A stretch of DNA of 64,000 nt, from positions 62,001 through 126,000 of the forward strand of contig JALHJW010000008.1 in assembly GCA_022839785.1 (NCBI GenBank). The letters run 5' to 3'. A program made the position numbers and the translations under genes. The notes beneath the pieces were generated by a model that was given only the letters and a program-made list of their open reading frames with translations, did no database searches and was not told the DNA's origin. Of the stretch, positions 16,970 to 25,257 are shown in pieces; within the stretch, counting starts at the first letter, position 1, and the number at the start of each line of letters is the position of its first letter. Source of the stretch: Desulfovibrio sp. (GTDB taxonomy: Bacteria; Desulfobacterota; Desulfovibrionia; Desulfovibrionales; Desulfovibrionaceae).

Positions 16970-17599
16970 CTAGCCCTGCTGCAGGGCCGCGATCTCGGCG
17001 AGGAGCTTTTGGGGGATTTCGTAGCCGGACTCCTGGGCCTTGGCCACGTTGTCCATGGCGGCTGCGTAGTCCTTGCGCTCCAGGGCGACCATGGCCAGGT
17101 TGTGGTAGGCCGGGCCGAATTTGGGCTCCACGGCCAGGGCCTTTTTGCACCAGTTCTCGGCCGCGTCCAGCATGCCCTTCATGTAGTAGATGCCGCCCAG
17201 GTTGGCCATGGCTTGCACGAACTTGGGGTCCTGCTGCACGGCGCGTTTGAAGGCCGCGATGGCCTGGTCGGATTCTCCGCGCTGCATGTGCACGAAGCCG
17301 ATGTTGGCGTGGGGCACGGCGAAGAAGGGGCGTTCGCGCGCGGCCATCTGGTTGTAGCGCAGGCAGGTTTCGAGGTCGCCGCGCTGCATGGCGATGCCGC
17401 CGAGCTGCACGTGGGCCTCCACCAGCTTGGGGGAGCAGTCCAGGGCCTTGATGAAGGATTCCTCGGCCTCGCGGAACATGCGCTTGGTCAGGTAGCCCAT
17501 GCCCAGATTGTAGTGCGTGTTGGCGCACTCGGGGTTGCGGGCCAGGGCGGCCATCTGTTCGGCAATGTATTCGTCGACGTTCTTGGCGTTCGTGGGCAT
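16970..17599 (-). CDS. Tetratricopeptide repeat protein
   Basis: A 209-residue soluble protein made of about five TPR units (for example AHYNLGMGYLTKRMFREAEE-like and PHANIGFVHMQRGESDQAI blocks), with no signal peptide or membrane segment. TPRs mediate protein-protein contacts. It is the last gene of a three-gene minus-strand operon after the cysteine-cluster protein and a 118-residue protein, 3 bp downstream of the latter. It may be a scaffold for a metalloprotein assembly step; this is inference from context. Confidence 0.85.
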   Translation of the reverse strand: MPTNAKNVDEYIAEQMAALARNPECANTHYNLGMGYLTKRMFREAEESFIKALDCSPKLVEAHVQLGGIAMQRGDLETCLRYNQMAARERPFFAVPHANIGFVHMQRGESDQAIAAFKRAVQQDPKFVQAMANLGGIYYMKGMLDAAENWCKKALAVEPKFGPAYHNLAMVALERKDYAAAMDNVAKAQESGYEIPQKLLAEIAALQQG

Positions 17600-17602
17600 G
17601 GC

Positions 17603-17959
17603 TCAGTCCTCGCTGTTGGTGTCGCCTTCCATGTTCTGCACGTACCAGCGGGCGAAATCGAGCATGCCCATGCTTTTCTCGTCGTCGTTGATCATGCCGA
17701 GGCAGATCTCGAACGCGCCGCGAGCATAGGTGTCGGAGTAGCGCTCCTTGGGCACGGTGTAGAGGAAGGCCCGGATGAGTTGCTGCGTGGTCATCCGGTT
17801 CTTGTCCTTGCGGATGTCGATGGGGTCCTTGGGGTCCTGGAAGGGGTCCCAGGCCTCGTACCCGACGCGGTCGATGTACTTGCGCCGCCGGGCCGAGAGC
17901 TTTTCGTAGATGGCCCGCTTCAGCGCCTCGCGCTCCTCGGGCGAAACGTTCTGGCTCAC
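17603..17959 (-). CDS. Conserved hypothetical protein, 118 residues
   Basis: Not recognised beyond its operon. The product is charged and helical (SPEEREALKRAIYEKLSARR, then a FLYTVPKERYSDTYARGAFE region) and ends in an acidic tail. It has no Cys motif, signal peptide or membrane segment. GTG 17959 overlaps the stop of the YkgJ-type gene by 4 bp (GTGA), with GGAGG 9 bp upstream. The frame stays open far upstream, but that region is the shadow of the cysteine-cluster gene. Tight coupling to that gene and the TPR gene suggests one complex. Confidence 0.75.
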   Translation of the reverse strand: MSQNVSPEEREALKRAIYEKLSARRRKYIDRVGYEAWDPFQDPKDPIDIRKDKNRMTTQQLIRAFLYTVPKERYSDTYARGAFEICLGMINDDEKSMGMLDFARWYVQNMEGDTNSED

Positions 17960-18849
17960 TCCTTGGGGCCTCCGATCTCGATGATGTAGGGCTTGCCCTT
18001 GCAGCCGCCGCCCGAGGAGGCCGAGGCGCAGTCGCCGCAGCCGTCCTTGGCGCAGCTCTGACAGTCGTCGGACGGGAACTCCAGGCGCTTGCCGGGCTGG
18101 TAGGCGGCCGGGTCGGCCGGCCCCACGGGCATGCCCGCGGGCGCCTCGCCCGCGGCGGGGGAGTCCGCGTCTCCGGGCGCGTCCAGATGCTCGAACTCGT
18201 CCTGCTTGATGCCCAGGTACTCGTCGTCGTAGCGGTTCATGAGGGCCACGGAGACGGGCACGAAGAGCGTGGCCAGTCCGGAGAAGCGGGTGTCCAGAAG
18301 CTGCGAGGCGCGCAGGGAGATGTCCACCAGGCGGTCCTGGATTTTTTCGAGCTGCACCGTGGGGTAGGGCGCGCCCGGCTGGAAGCCCGACAGCCCGCAG
18401 GTGCGGGTCTGCCCCTCGAAGGCCATGGGGATGCCGTAGAGGCGGCAGGTGATGGGGCGGTAGGCGTAGAGCGCGCAGGTGCTGTCGTCGGCCAGCAGCG
18501 GGCAGCGGATGCGCTCGCGGGCGAGCTGCTGCAGCACGAAGGAGGTTTCCACGCCGTTTTCCTTGGCCTTCATGGCCTGGCGCACGATCTTGTGCTGCTT
18601 GCGCTCGGCCTCGTCGGCGCGCATGTGGATGGCGTCGCGCGACAGCCCCGTGTGGACTTCGTTGAAGCGTGCGTTGAGGTAGGCGCCCTCGATGAAGGAG
18701 AGGTCGAACAGGGCGTGGCAGCAGTCGTCGCAACCCGGCTTGCAGGTTACGAGATCGCCGCACTGGCCGCGCACCGTGGCGAACAGCTTGTCCACCTCGG
18801 CCACCAGCGCCTCGTATTCGGCGAAAAAGGGCGAAAGATCGATACCCAT
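17956..18849 (-). CDS. YkgJ-family cysteine-cluster protein
   Basis: A 297-residue cytosolic protein with the YkgJ pattern of metal-binding cysteines: CKPGCDDCCHALF (about 36-48), a middle RCPLLADDSTCALY with RPITCRLYG, and a TRTCGL motif. These proteins probably bind Zn or an Fe-S cluster. Unusually, the C-terminus adds a second Cys-rich tail (DDCQSCAKDGCGDC and a further GGCKG) after an Ala/Pro-rich linker. First gene of the operon with the 118-residue and TPR proteins. The exact substrate is unknown. Confidence 0.85.
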   Translation of the reverse strand: MGIDLSPFFAEYEALVAEVDKLFATVRGQCGDLVTCKPGCDDCCHALFDLSFIEGAYLNARFNEVHTGLSRDAIHMRADEAERKQHKIVRQAMKAKENGVETSFVLQQLARERIRCPLLADDSTCALYAYRPITCRLYGIPMAFEGQTRTCGLSGFQPGAPYPTVQLEKIQDRLVDISLRASQLLDTRFSGLATLFVPVSVALMNRYDDEYLGIKQDEFEHLDAPGDADSPAAGEAPAGMPVGPADPAAYQPGKRLEFPSDDCQSCAKDGCGDCASASSGGGCKGKPYIIEIGGPKE

Positions 18850-18955
18850 GCGGGCCTCCCTGGACCGGCCGCACGGCGAGGTCGCTTGAAGGAAGCGGAC
18901 GCCGGGCGCACGGCTCCGGCCGCCCTCCCGTCCATCCGCTCGTGCGGCCTACTGT

Positions 18956-18987
18956 AAAAAAAGGGAGCGGCTTTGCGGGCCGCTCCC
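18956..18987 (-). terminator. Intrinsic terminator of the ferredoxin gene
   Basis: GGGAGCGGC (18963-18971) pairs with GCCGCTCCC (18979-18987) around a 7-nt loop. On the minus strand the hairpin runs into TTTTTTT (18962-18956). It separates the ferredoxin transcript from the downstream YkgJ operon. Confidence 0.9.
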
Positions 18988-19012
18988 GTGCTCCCGGAAT
19001 CCGGGAAAAAGA

Positions 19013-19201
19013 CTACTCTTCCTCGACGACGAGGGCGTCCTGCTCGCAGACTTCCACGCAGGATTCGCAGCCCAGGCACTCTTCCTCGTTCACGGCCACG
19101 GCCTTGCCGTCCTGCAGCTCGTAAACTTCGACGGGGCAGACGTCCACGCACTCGCCGTCGCCGACACACTTTTCAACGTCGATGGTGATCTTGTAGCCCA
19201 T
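19013..19201 (-). CDS. Two-cluster ferredoxin with an Asp in the first cluster motif
   Basis: A 62-residue low-potential electron carrier. The second motif is the standard CLGCESCVEVCE for a [4Fe-4S] cluster. The first reads CVGDGECVDVCP, with Asp in place of the second Cys (C-x2-D-x2-C-x3-C). This is the arrangement of Desulfovibrio africanus ferredoxin III and resembles Pyrococcus furiosus ferredoxin, where the Asp site gives easy 3Fe/4Fe interconversion. GGAGG precedes the ATG. The gene is monocistronic with its own terminator. The sequence is so close to known Desulfovibrio ferredoxins that it is a useful taxonomic marker. Confidence 0.95.
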   Translation of the reverse strand: MGYKITIDVEKCVGDGECVDVCPVEVYELQDGKAVAVNEEECLGCESCVEVCEQDALVVEEE

Positions 19202-19419
19202 GAGATTCCTCCAAAAAATTAGGTATTCGGGTCGTTCTCCCCGTATGCGGCGGGCGCGCCCACCGCTCCTGGAGCGAGGATAACCGCCCGTACGCCGCGC
19301 CCGGCGCGGCCTTGCGGACAGGTCGTCTTGCAATAGCCGCCGCGTCCTGGCCTGTCAAGCTGCGGGACGGAAACCGTCCGCGACTTTTTTGTCCATGTAT
19401 GGCGGCATGTTGGCGTTCG

Positions 19420-20856
19420 TCAGTCCGCCGCCTGCGTGGGCAGGACGACGAAGAAGACGTTGCCGGAGGGGGCGCGTTCGTACCCCACCGCGCCCCGGTG
19501 CAGGCCGATGACTTCCTTGATGAAGTAGAGGCCGTGGCCGGTGCCGTACTCCGAGGTGGCGTTGCCGCCCCGGAAGCCCTCGCTGTAGAGCCGGGACGCG
19601 TCCTCCTCCGCGATGTGCGGGCCGGTGGTGAAGACCGTCAGCTTGACCGCCTCCTCGGGCCGCGTGGCGTTGGCGGGCAGTGGACGCCAGTCCACCGTCA
19701 GCCGTTTCCCGCCGCCGTCTTCGGCGTCGCGGGCGTACTTCACGGCATTGGAGAGCAAGTTGGCCACCACCTGGCTGACCAGCCCCACGTCGGCCAGGAC
19801 CATGGGGTCGGGCATGGCCGACACGCCGGGGCCAAGGGTCACGGCCACGCCCCGGTCCGCCAGGCGGGTGCGGTAGCGCTCGATCTGCGGCTCGACGATC
19901 TGGGTGCGCAGGTTGCACGGCCTGGGCTCCAGCACGTAGCGGCCCTGCTCGAAGTGGCTGCGCCGGAGCAGCGTCTCCAGGAACAGGGAGGTCTGCTCGT
20001 AGTGCGAGAGGATCTCCCGGTACTGCTCCATGAGCGAGGTGAAGGCCCCGTCCATGTCCTCCTTGATGCGGCGGCACTCCGAGGAACGGCCCTCCCCGTC
20101 CAGGGAGCAGCCGTCCGTGAAGTCCATGAATCTGGCCGCGATGTCGCGCAGGACCATGATCCGGCTCTCCAGGCGGCGGTAGAAGAGCTTGAAGTACATG
20201 TTGGGCACGATGACGTTGTGCCCGATGTCCTGCACCAGGGCGCGGATGAACTGCAGATGCTCCTGGTTCTTGATCGCGATGAGGCGGTTGTGCACGCGGT
20301 AGCCGATGCGGTTGGCGTACTTCTCGAAGAACAGCCGCTCGTGCGCGGAGATGTCCGTGGCCGGAAAGATCTCCAGCACGCCGATGACGTCCTTTTCCGG
20401 CTCGAAGGGGAGCTGGGAGAGCAGTTCGTGGTTGCCCTTGATGGGGAAGTAGTGGCGGTCGCCGTGCCGCAGGGGCGCGTCCACCAGGGGCGGGGGGGCT
20501 CCCGCGTCCGCGGGCGCGGCGACGCAGCCCCGCCGGGAGCAGCAGCGCCACTCCAGACGCTTGTCCGCGTTCAGGAGGTAGAGCCGGGCGTCCTTGCCGA
20601 AGAAGACCCTGGGGATGACCACGGCCAGGGCCCAGAGGTCGTACTTGTCCGTGAACTCCTGGGCCAGGTCGAAGAAGACGTTGAGGGCGCGGCTTTCGTG
20701 CCGGGTGAACTCGTAGTTCTCGTAGGCGCGGATCTTCTCCTCGATGCGGCGCACGAAGAACGCCACGCGCTCCCGCGCCTGCTCCGGCCCAAGCCCGCTT
20801 CCCGGTCCGGCGTCCGGGAAGAGGACATCGTCCGCCGCTGCTCCGTTGTCGCCCAT
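19420..20856 (-). CDS. Cytosolic sensor histidine kinase
   Basis: A 478-residue kinase without membrane segments. The N-terminal half contains a GAF-like sensory region with a CCSRRGC cysteine cluster (about 122-128 of this start). A helical region follows with QDIGHNVIVPNMY, where the His is a candidate phosphoacceptor. The ATPase lobe has VVANLLSNAVKYARD (N box) and the G2 loop GTGHGLYFIKEVI. The G1 box is atypical (VFTTGPHIAEED). ATG 20856 (MGDNGAAADDV) is chosen over a far longer open frame that shadows the divergent gene. It diverges from the cyclic-nucleotide-binding protein gene with 156 bp between. Confidence 0.82.
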   Translation of the reverse strand: MGDNGAAADDVLFPDAGPGSGLGPEQARERVAFFVRRIEEKIRAYENYEFTRHESRALNVFFDLAQEFTDKYDLWALAVVIPRVFFGKDARLYLLNADKRLEWRCCSRRGCVAAPADAGAPPPLVDAPLRHGDRHYFPIKGNHELLSQLPFEPEKDVIGVLEIFPATDISAHERLFFEKYANRIGYRVHNRLIAIKNQEHLQFIRALVQDIGHNVIVPNMYFKLFYRRLESRIMVLRDIAARFMDFTDGCSLDGEGRSSECRRIKEDMDGAFTSLMEQYREILSHYEQTSLFLETLLRRSHFEQGRYVLEPRPCNLRTQIVEPQIERYRTRLADRGVAVTLGPGVSAMPDPMVLADVGLVSQVVANLLSNAVKYARDAEDGGGKRLTVDWRPLPANATRPEEAVKLTVFTTGPHIAEEDASRLYSEGFRGGNATSEYGTGHGLYFIKEVIGLHRGAVGYERAPSGNVFFVVLPTQAAD

Positions 20857-21012
20857 CTCGCCCTTCGCGCGTCGCGGTTCCGACCTCTGCCCGGACTCTA
20901 GAATGCCCCGTTTGGCAATGCAACCCCCGCGCTCGGAATCCCCCTTGTTTTCGCGGCGTTGCCAAGCTCCTGCGGGTGGTGTATTCCCAGCCTCGGCGAG
21001 GGGGAATACGGA

Positions 21013-21507
21013 ATGAAAGAGACGCCCTACCTGCTCAGCCGCGACGAGCTGGTCAAGAACTTCAGGAAGCTCCCGACCCTGGGCAATTTCGAGAACAGGT
21101 ACCTCAAGCAGGTGCTCTCGCGCAGCAAGCTGCGCATGTACGAGCCCGGCGAGCAGATCATCGAGGAGGGCCAGACCGACCGCTGGCTCTACATCGTCAT
21201 CTCCGGCGAGGTGCGCGTCTCCAAGGGCGGCGAGGAACTCACCCGCCTCTCCCACGCGGGCGACATCTTCGGCGAGATGAACGTCATCGACGGCCATCCC
21301 CGCTCCGCCTCCATCTACGCCGTGACCAACTCCACCTGCCTAGCCATCGACGCCTCCTTCCTCGACTCCCTGGCCGAGGAGGACCGCCAGCCCGTGCACG
21401 CCGTGCTCTACCGCCTCTTTTCCGAGATCCTGGCCGAACGCCTGCGCGAAACCGACGCCGAGCTGGCCAGGTGCAGGAAGGAACTGGAAAAGTTCAAGAA
21501 GGCGTAG
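21013..21507 (+). CDS. Stand-alone cyclic-nucleotide-binding domain protein
   Basis: A 164-residue protein of one CRP-like cNMP-binding fold (about 30-140): YEPGEQIIEEGQTDRWLYIV, GEVRVSKGG, then the phosphate-binding cassette GDIFGEMNVIDGHPRSASI with the Glu-Met and Arg-Ser-Ala residues expected of a ligand binder. There is no DNA-binding HTH; instead a charged C-terminal helix follows (LRETDAELARCRKELEKFKKA). It probably passes a cAMP-like or stress signal by protein contact. Divergent from the cytosolic kinase gene, suggesting shared regulation. Confidence 0.88.
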   Translation: MKETPYLLSRDELVKNFRKLPTLGNFENRYLKQVLSRSKLRMYEPGEQIIEEGQTDRWLYIVISGEVRVSKGGEELTRLSHAGDIFGEMNVIDGHPRSASIYAVTNSTCLAIDASFLDSLAEEDRQPVHAVLYRLFSEILAERLRETDAELARCRKELEKFKKA

Positions 21508-21576
21508 CCCCGGCGACCTTCGCGGGAAGGGCCTCCCGCATCCCTCATGTCCCTGTTCCACCTCCGCCCGGGCGGG

Positions 21577-21798
21577 TCACTCCGGATCGTCGGGGCTCTT
21601 CGTGCATTCCAGGATGTCGCCCGGGGAGCAGTCCAGAAAGCGGCAGATGGCCTCCAGGGTGGAGAAGCGGATGGCCTTGGCCTTGCCGGTCTTGAGGATG
21701 GAGAGGTTGGCCTGGGTGATCCCCACGGCTTCGGCCAGGGCCTTGGAGGAAACCTTCCTGCGGGCCAGCATGATGTCCAGGTTGACGCGGATGGGCAT
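21577..21798 (-). CDS. Small XRE-family HTH regulator
   Basis: A 73-residue Cro/C1-type regulator (VSSKALAEAVGITQANLSIL is the HTH, then FSTLEAICRFLDCSPGDIL). This is the YozG-like class that pairs with DUF2975 membrane proteins. It starts 8 bp after the stop of the DUF2975 gene, so the two are co-transcribed. It may repress its own operon. The Lys/Ala-rich patch KTGKAKAIRFSTL is typical of the class. Confidence 0.88.
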   Translation of the reverse strand: MPIRVNLDIMLARRKVSSKALAEAVGITQANLSILKTGKAKAIRFSTLEAICRFLDCSPGDILECTKSPDDPE

Positions 21799-21806
21799 GG
21801 CGGCGC

Positions 21807-22340
21807 TCAGATGGTCAGGGCCTGTTCTTCCTGGATGCTGCGGCCTTCGTCCATCACCCAGGAGATGACCAGGGCCACGAGGCCCGCGAACACGGTGACC
21901 AGTTCCATCGAGTCCAGGCCGATGGTCAGTTGCCGCTGCCCCTCCGGCATGCCGACGGACAGGGCCAGGGAGAGCAGCGGCGTGTGCAGGAAGGTGGCCA
22001 AAGCCCAATAGAGCAGCGCCATGCCCAGTTCCCGATAACAGAGCACGTTGCGGCGGCTGAATATTTCCCCCTCGGCGTAGAGGCCGAAAAGGCGGCGCAG
22101 GGTCAGGAAGCCGTACATGGCCACCCCGGCCGGGAGCAGGGCCGCGGCGAGGCACAACGCGCGATTGAGAAGAGGCAGGGCGTCCCGCCCCGGGATCAGG
22201 AGCGGGCCGGTCATGGCTTCGGGGAGATGATTGAAGAACGCCCAGAACAGGACGCAGCCCGTGGGTATGCTCCACAGGAACAGGCCCGCAACTCTGCACA
22301 GAAGACGGCTCATGCGCTTGATCCGGGGCAGATTGTCCAT
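21807..22340 (-). CDS. DUF2975 integral membrane protein
   Basis: A 177-residue protein with four predicted membrane helices (CRVAGLFLWSIPTGCVLFW, LCLAAALLPAGVAMYGFL, ALLYWALATFLHTPLLSL and MELVTVFAGLVALVISWV). YAEGEIFSRRNV is the loop motif common in DUF2975. It ends in an acidic cytosolic tail and is followed 8 bp later by a small XRE regulator, the usual partner. Function of the pair is not established; a membrane-sensing control of the regulator is an inference. Confidence 0.85.
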   Translation of the reverse strand: MDNLPRIKRMSRLLCRVAGLFLWSIPTGCVLFWAFFNHLPEAMTGPLLIPGRDALPLLNRALCLAAALLPAGVAMYGFLTLRRLFGLYAEGEIFSRRNVLCYRELGMALLYWALATFLHTPLLSLALSVGMPEGQRQLTIGLDSMELVTVFAGLVALVISWVMDEGRSIQEEQALTI

Positions 22341-22428
22341 GTCCGAACCTCGTTACGTGTTTCGTCCGCTCCGCGAGCGCTGGAGCAGGGACGTTTCTGC
22401 CCGTCTACTCCGAGAGTTTTTTCTGTGC

Positions 22429-22448
22429 AACAATAATTTTTTATTGTT
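22429..22448. promoter_or_regulatory. AT-rich inverted repeat AACAATA-N6-TATTGTT
   Basis: Perfect 7+7 bp dyad in the most AT-rich part of the 222 bp gap between the divergent DUF2975 and spermidine-synthase-like genes. It is a plausible operator for the XRE regulator or part of a divergent promoter. No confident -35/-10 pair could be assigned. Confidence 0.4.
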
Positions 22449-22562
22449 TTATAGGAATGCCGACGCCTGTCCACCCTCTGCATCCGGTTGCGCTCGGGTC
22501 CTGCCGTCCGTATAACCCCCTGACGCCGCGCAGGCCGCGGGCGTCACAAGGGGGCTCGGAGT

Positions 22563-25046
22563 ATGGACGGAGCAGGCGCGGCCCGGAGCGGGGCGGATCG
22601 AAGGCTTCTGGCGTTGGCAGGCATCTTTTTCGTCTCCGGTTCCTGCGGGCTGGCCTACCAGGTCGTCTGGGCGCGTCTCCTGACCCTGATCTTCGGCAGC
22701 ACGGTGCATGCCACGGCCACGGTGCTCGGCGTGTTCATGCTCGGCCTGGCCCTGGGCAGCCACGTCTCCGGCCGGTGGCTGGCCCAGCGCCCGAACCCCG
22801 GGCGCATCTACGCCCTCATCGAGATCGCCCTCGGCCTCTTCGCCGTCGCCTTCCCGCTGCTGCTCGACCTGGTGCAGCAGCTGCACTCCCTGCTCTTCCC
22901 CCTGGTCCACGAACAGCCGCTCGCCCTCAGCGCCACGCGGCTGCTCCTGGCCGTGCTCATCCTCATCGTCCCCACGACCCTCATGGGCGCGACCCTGCCG
23001 GTGCTCAGCCGCCTCTTCGCGCCCGATCCCTCGGCCCCGGCGCGCGGCGTGGGCCTGCTCTACTCGCTCAACACCTTCGGCGCGGCCGCGGGCGCTTTTT
23101 TCAGCGCCTACGCCGCCATTCCCCTGCTCGGCCTGGACCTGACCATCTACGCCTCGGCCGCGCTCAACGTGGCCGTGGGCGGCGCGGCCCTGGCCCTGTT
23201 CCGGAACGATCCGGCCCCGGCCGCGCCCGAACCGCCGCGCGAAGCCGCCCCGGCCCCGGCGCGCGCCGCCATGCTCTGGGCCGTCTTCGTCGCGGGCTTC
23301 TCCGGCATGCTCCTGGAAAACGCCTGGAGCCACGCCCTGGTCCTGGTCTTCGGCACCTCGGTCTACGCCTTCGCCACCATGCTCACCACCTTCCTGGTGG
23401 GCATCGGCCTGGGCAGCCTGGCGGCCAGCCGCCTCGCGGGCCGCATCGGCGGCCGGGCCGGGCTGGTCCCGCTCTTCGCCCTCATGGGCCTGTCCGTCTA
23501 CGCCACCACGGCGGTCATCGGCCGCCTGCCCGGCTGGTTCGTTTCGGTCTTCTCCGACGCGGGCGCAACCTGGACCGGCATCGTGGCCACGGAATTCGCG
23601 GTCAGCTTCCTGGTCATGTTCGCGCCCACCTTCCTCTCCGGCGTCTGCTTCCCCCTGGTCGTGGCCGCCATCGCGGACGGCCGGGCCATCGGCCGTGCCG
23701 TGGCGCGCGCCTACACCGTCAATACCGTGGGCTGCATCCTGGGCGCGCTGCTCGCGGGCTTCGCCGCCATCCCGCTCATGGGCGCGGAACGCACCCTGCT
23801 CGCGGCGGGCGCGCTCTGCCTGCTGCTCTCCGCCGCCCTGGCCCTGCGCCAGGGCGGCGCGGGCAAGGCCGCCGCGGCCGTCCTGGCCCTGTGCGCCGCG
23901 GCCGGTCCCCTGGCCCTGACCACCTGGGACCCCATGGCCATGAACTCGGGCGTGTACGTCTACTCCCGCGCCCTGGCCCAGGGGGGGGACCCCCTGACGA
24001 ACATGGCCAGGAACTACACGCTTCTCTTCCACGACGAGGGCGCGGCCACCGTGGCGGTCCTGGAATCGGCCAAGGGACACCGCTTCCTGCGCATCAACGG
24101 CAAGACCGACGGCTCGGACGAGGGCGACAACTACACCCAGATGTTCCTGGGCTACCTGCCCACCCTCTACGCCCGGAATCTCGACGACGCCCTGGTCATC
24201 GGCCTGGGCACCGGCATCACCTCGGACTGCCTGCTCGACCTGCCCCTGAAACGGGTGACCACGGTCGAAATCTCCCCCGAGGTCGTGGCCGCCGCGCCCT
24301 ATTTCAGCAAGCTCAACAGCCAGGTCTTCGCCGATCCCCGCTCCACGGTCCGCACCCTGGACGGCCGCACCTGGCTCATGGCCATGCCCGAGACCTACGA
24401 CATCATCGTCTCCGAGCCGTCCAACCCCTGGCAGACCGGCAACGCCAACCTCTTCACCGTGGACTTCTTCCGGCTCGCCGCGGCGCGCCTGAAGCCCGGC
24501 GGCGTGCTCTGCCAGTGGCTGCCCATCTACCATATGGACACGGACCACGTGCGCCTGATCATCAAGTCGCTGCGCGCCGTCTTCCCCCACGTCAACGTCT
24601 GGCTGGCCTACTCCGACGCCCTGATCATCTGCTCCAACGATCCCCTGGAGATGACCGGCGAACGCCTGGAAAACTTCCTCTCCACCCCGGCCGTGGCGCG
24701 CAAGCTGGACAGCCTGGACATCGGCTCCACCAACGACCTGCTCAGCTTCTTCTACCTCGACGAAAAGGCCGCCACCGCCTTCGGCGGCAACGTGCCCGGC
24801 TACAACCTGGACTCCCGCCCCGTGATCGAGTTCGACTCGCCCAAATACGTGCTCGGCGCCAGCAACGCCGACACATTCATGGCCATCGTCGCGGCCTCGG
24901 CAGGCAACACCCTGCCGCTACGCTCCGACCACGACCCCGAAGCCGTGCGCATCGGCCGCATCCTCAAACGACAGAAATACTACCAAAGCTGGGGCATCCC
25001 CCCGCCCCTCGCCGACCTGCTCCTGCGCCAGGCCTTGTCGCGGTAA
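22563..25046 (+). CDS. Membrane-fused spermidine-synthase-like protein
   Basis: An 827-residue fusion. Residues 1-440 are a transporter-like membrane domain in two similar halves with about 12-14 helices (GSCGLAYQVVWARLL opens it; a second cycle starts at SGMLLENAWSHALVLVFGTS). The C-terminal part (about 490-770) has the spermidine synthase fold: ALVIGLGTGITSDC, TTVEISPEVVAAA, DGRTWLMAM and IIVSEPSNPWQTG. The aminopropyl/putrescine pocket residues cannot be confirmed, so a true polyamine synthase role is uncertain. Such fusions are widespread and largely uncharacterised. It may methylate or alkylate a membrane substrate. Confidence 0.85.
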   Translation: MDGAGAARSGADRRLLALAGIFFVSGSCGLAYQVVWARLLTLIFGSTVHATATVLGVFMLGLALGSHVSGRWLAQRPNPGRIYALIEIALGLFAVAFPLLLDLVQQLHSLLFPLVHEQPLALSATRLLLAVLILIVPTTLMGATLPVLSRLFAPDPSAPARGVGLLYSLNTFGAAAGAFFSAYAAIPLLGLDLTIYASAALNVAVGGAALALFRNDPAPAAPEPPREAAPAPARAAMLWAVFVAGFSGMLLENAWSHALVLVFGTSVYAFATMLTTFLVGIGLGSLAASRLAGRIGGRAGLVPLFALMGLSVYATTAVIGRLPGWFVSVFSDAGATWTGIVATEFAVSFLVMFAPTFLSGVCFPLVVAAIADGRAIGRAVARAYTVNTVGCILGALLAGFAAIPLMGAERTLLAAGALCLLLSAALALRQGGAGKAAAAVLALCAAAGPLALTTWDPMAMNSGVYVYSRALAQGGDPLTNMARNYTLLFHDEGAATVAVLESAKGHRFLRINGKTDGSDEGDNYTQMFLGYLPTLYARNLDDALVIGLGTGITSDCLLDLPLKRVTTVEISPEVVAAAPYFSKLNSQVFADPRSTVRTLDGRTWLMAMPETYDIIVSEPSNPWQTGNANLFTVDFFRLAAARLKPGGVLCQWLPIYHMDTDHVRLIIKSLRAVFPHVNVWLAYSDALIICSNDPLEMTGERLENFLSTPAVARKLDSLDIGSTNDLLSFFYLDEKAATAFGGNVPGYNLDSRPVIEFDSPKYVLGASNADTFMAIVAASAGNTLPLRSDHDPEAVRIGRILKRQKYYQSWGIPPPLADLLLRQALSR

Positions 25047-25048
25047 GA

Positions 25049-25117
25049 GCGACAAAGAGCATCGGGGAGGAAGGGAACCCCCTCTTGCAAGATTTTGTCG
25101 CCGCTTCGCGGGTGTTG
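25049..25117 (-). repeat. Intergenic repeat, copy 1 (reverse orientation)
   Basis: Starts right after the stop of the spermidine-synthase-like gene. ATCGGGGAGGAAGGGAACCCC (25061-25081, given here as two joined blocks ATCGGGGAGGA and AGGGAACCCC) and GCCGCTTCGCGGGTGTTG (25100-25117) recur exactly at 26394-26414 and 26442-26459. The two copies are direct repeats bracketing the ATPase gene. Confidence 0.85.
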
Positions 25118-25184
25118 TCGTGCGCCCCGCGCTGGCGTCGACTTCGGGGATGGCTTGACGCGGAGTTGGGAGTCGGCGCTTGTC

Positions 25185-25227
25185 ATGACATAATTTGTGT
25201 GACATATATTATGTGACACTTTTTGCG
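25185..25227 (+). promoter_or_regulatory. Promoter with three tandem 14 bp TGACA iterons for the ATPase gene
   Basis: TGACA begins at 25186, 25200 and 25214, giving three direct repeats of exactly 14 bp (TGACATAATTTGTG, TGACATATATTATG, TGACACTTTTTGCG). ATGACA (25185-25190) and TATTAT (25207-25212), spaced 16 bp, each match the sigma70 boxes at 5 of 6. TGTCATGACA (25181-25190) is also a perfect palindrome. The layout suggests a promoter covered by repeated regulator sites. Confidence 0.6.
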
Positions 25228-25257
25228 TCATACGCCGCAGGATTCCAAGGAGCCGCC

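Noticed and set aside
19312..20901. Long plus-strand open frame opposite the cytosolic kinase gene
   Set aside because: It is the antisense shadow of a clear histidine kinase. GC-rich DNA leaves such frames open; composition is Val/Gly/Asp-rich with no domain.
22449..24590. 713-codon minus-strand open frame opposite the spermidine-synthase-like gene
   Set aside because: Low-complexity Gly/Arg/Glu/Gln product complementary to a gene with strong family motifs.
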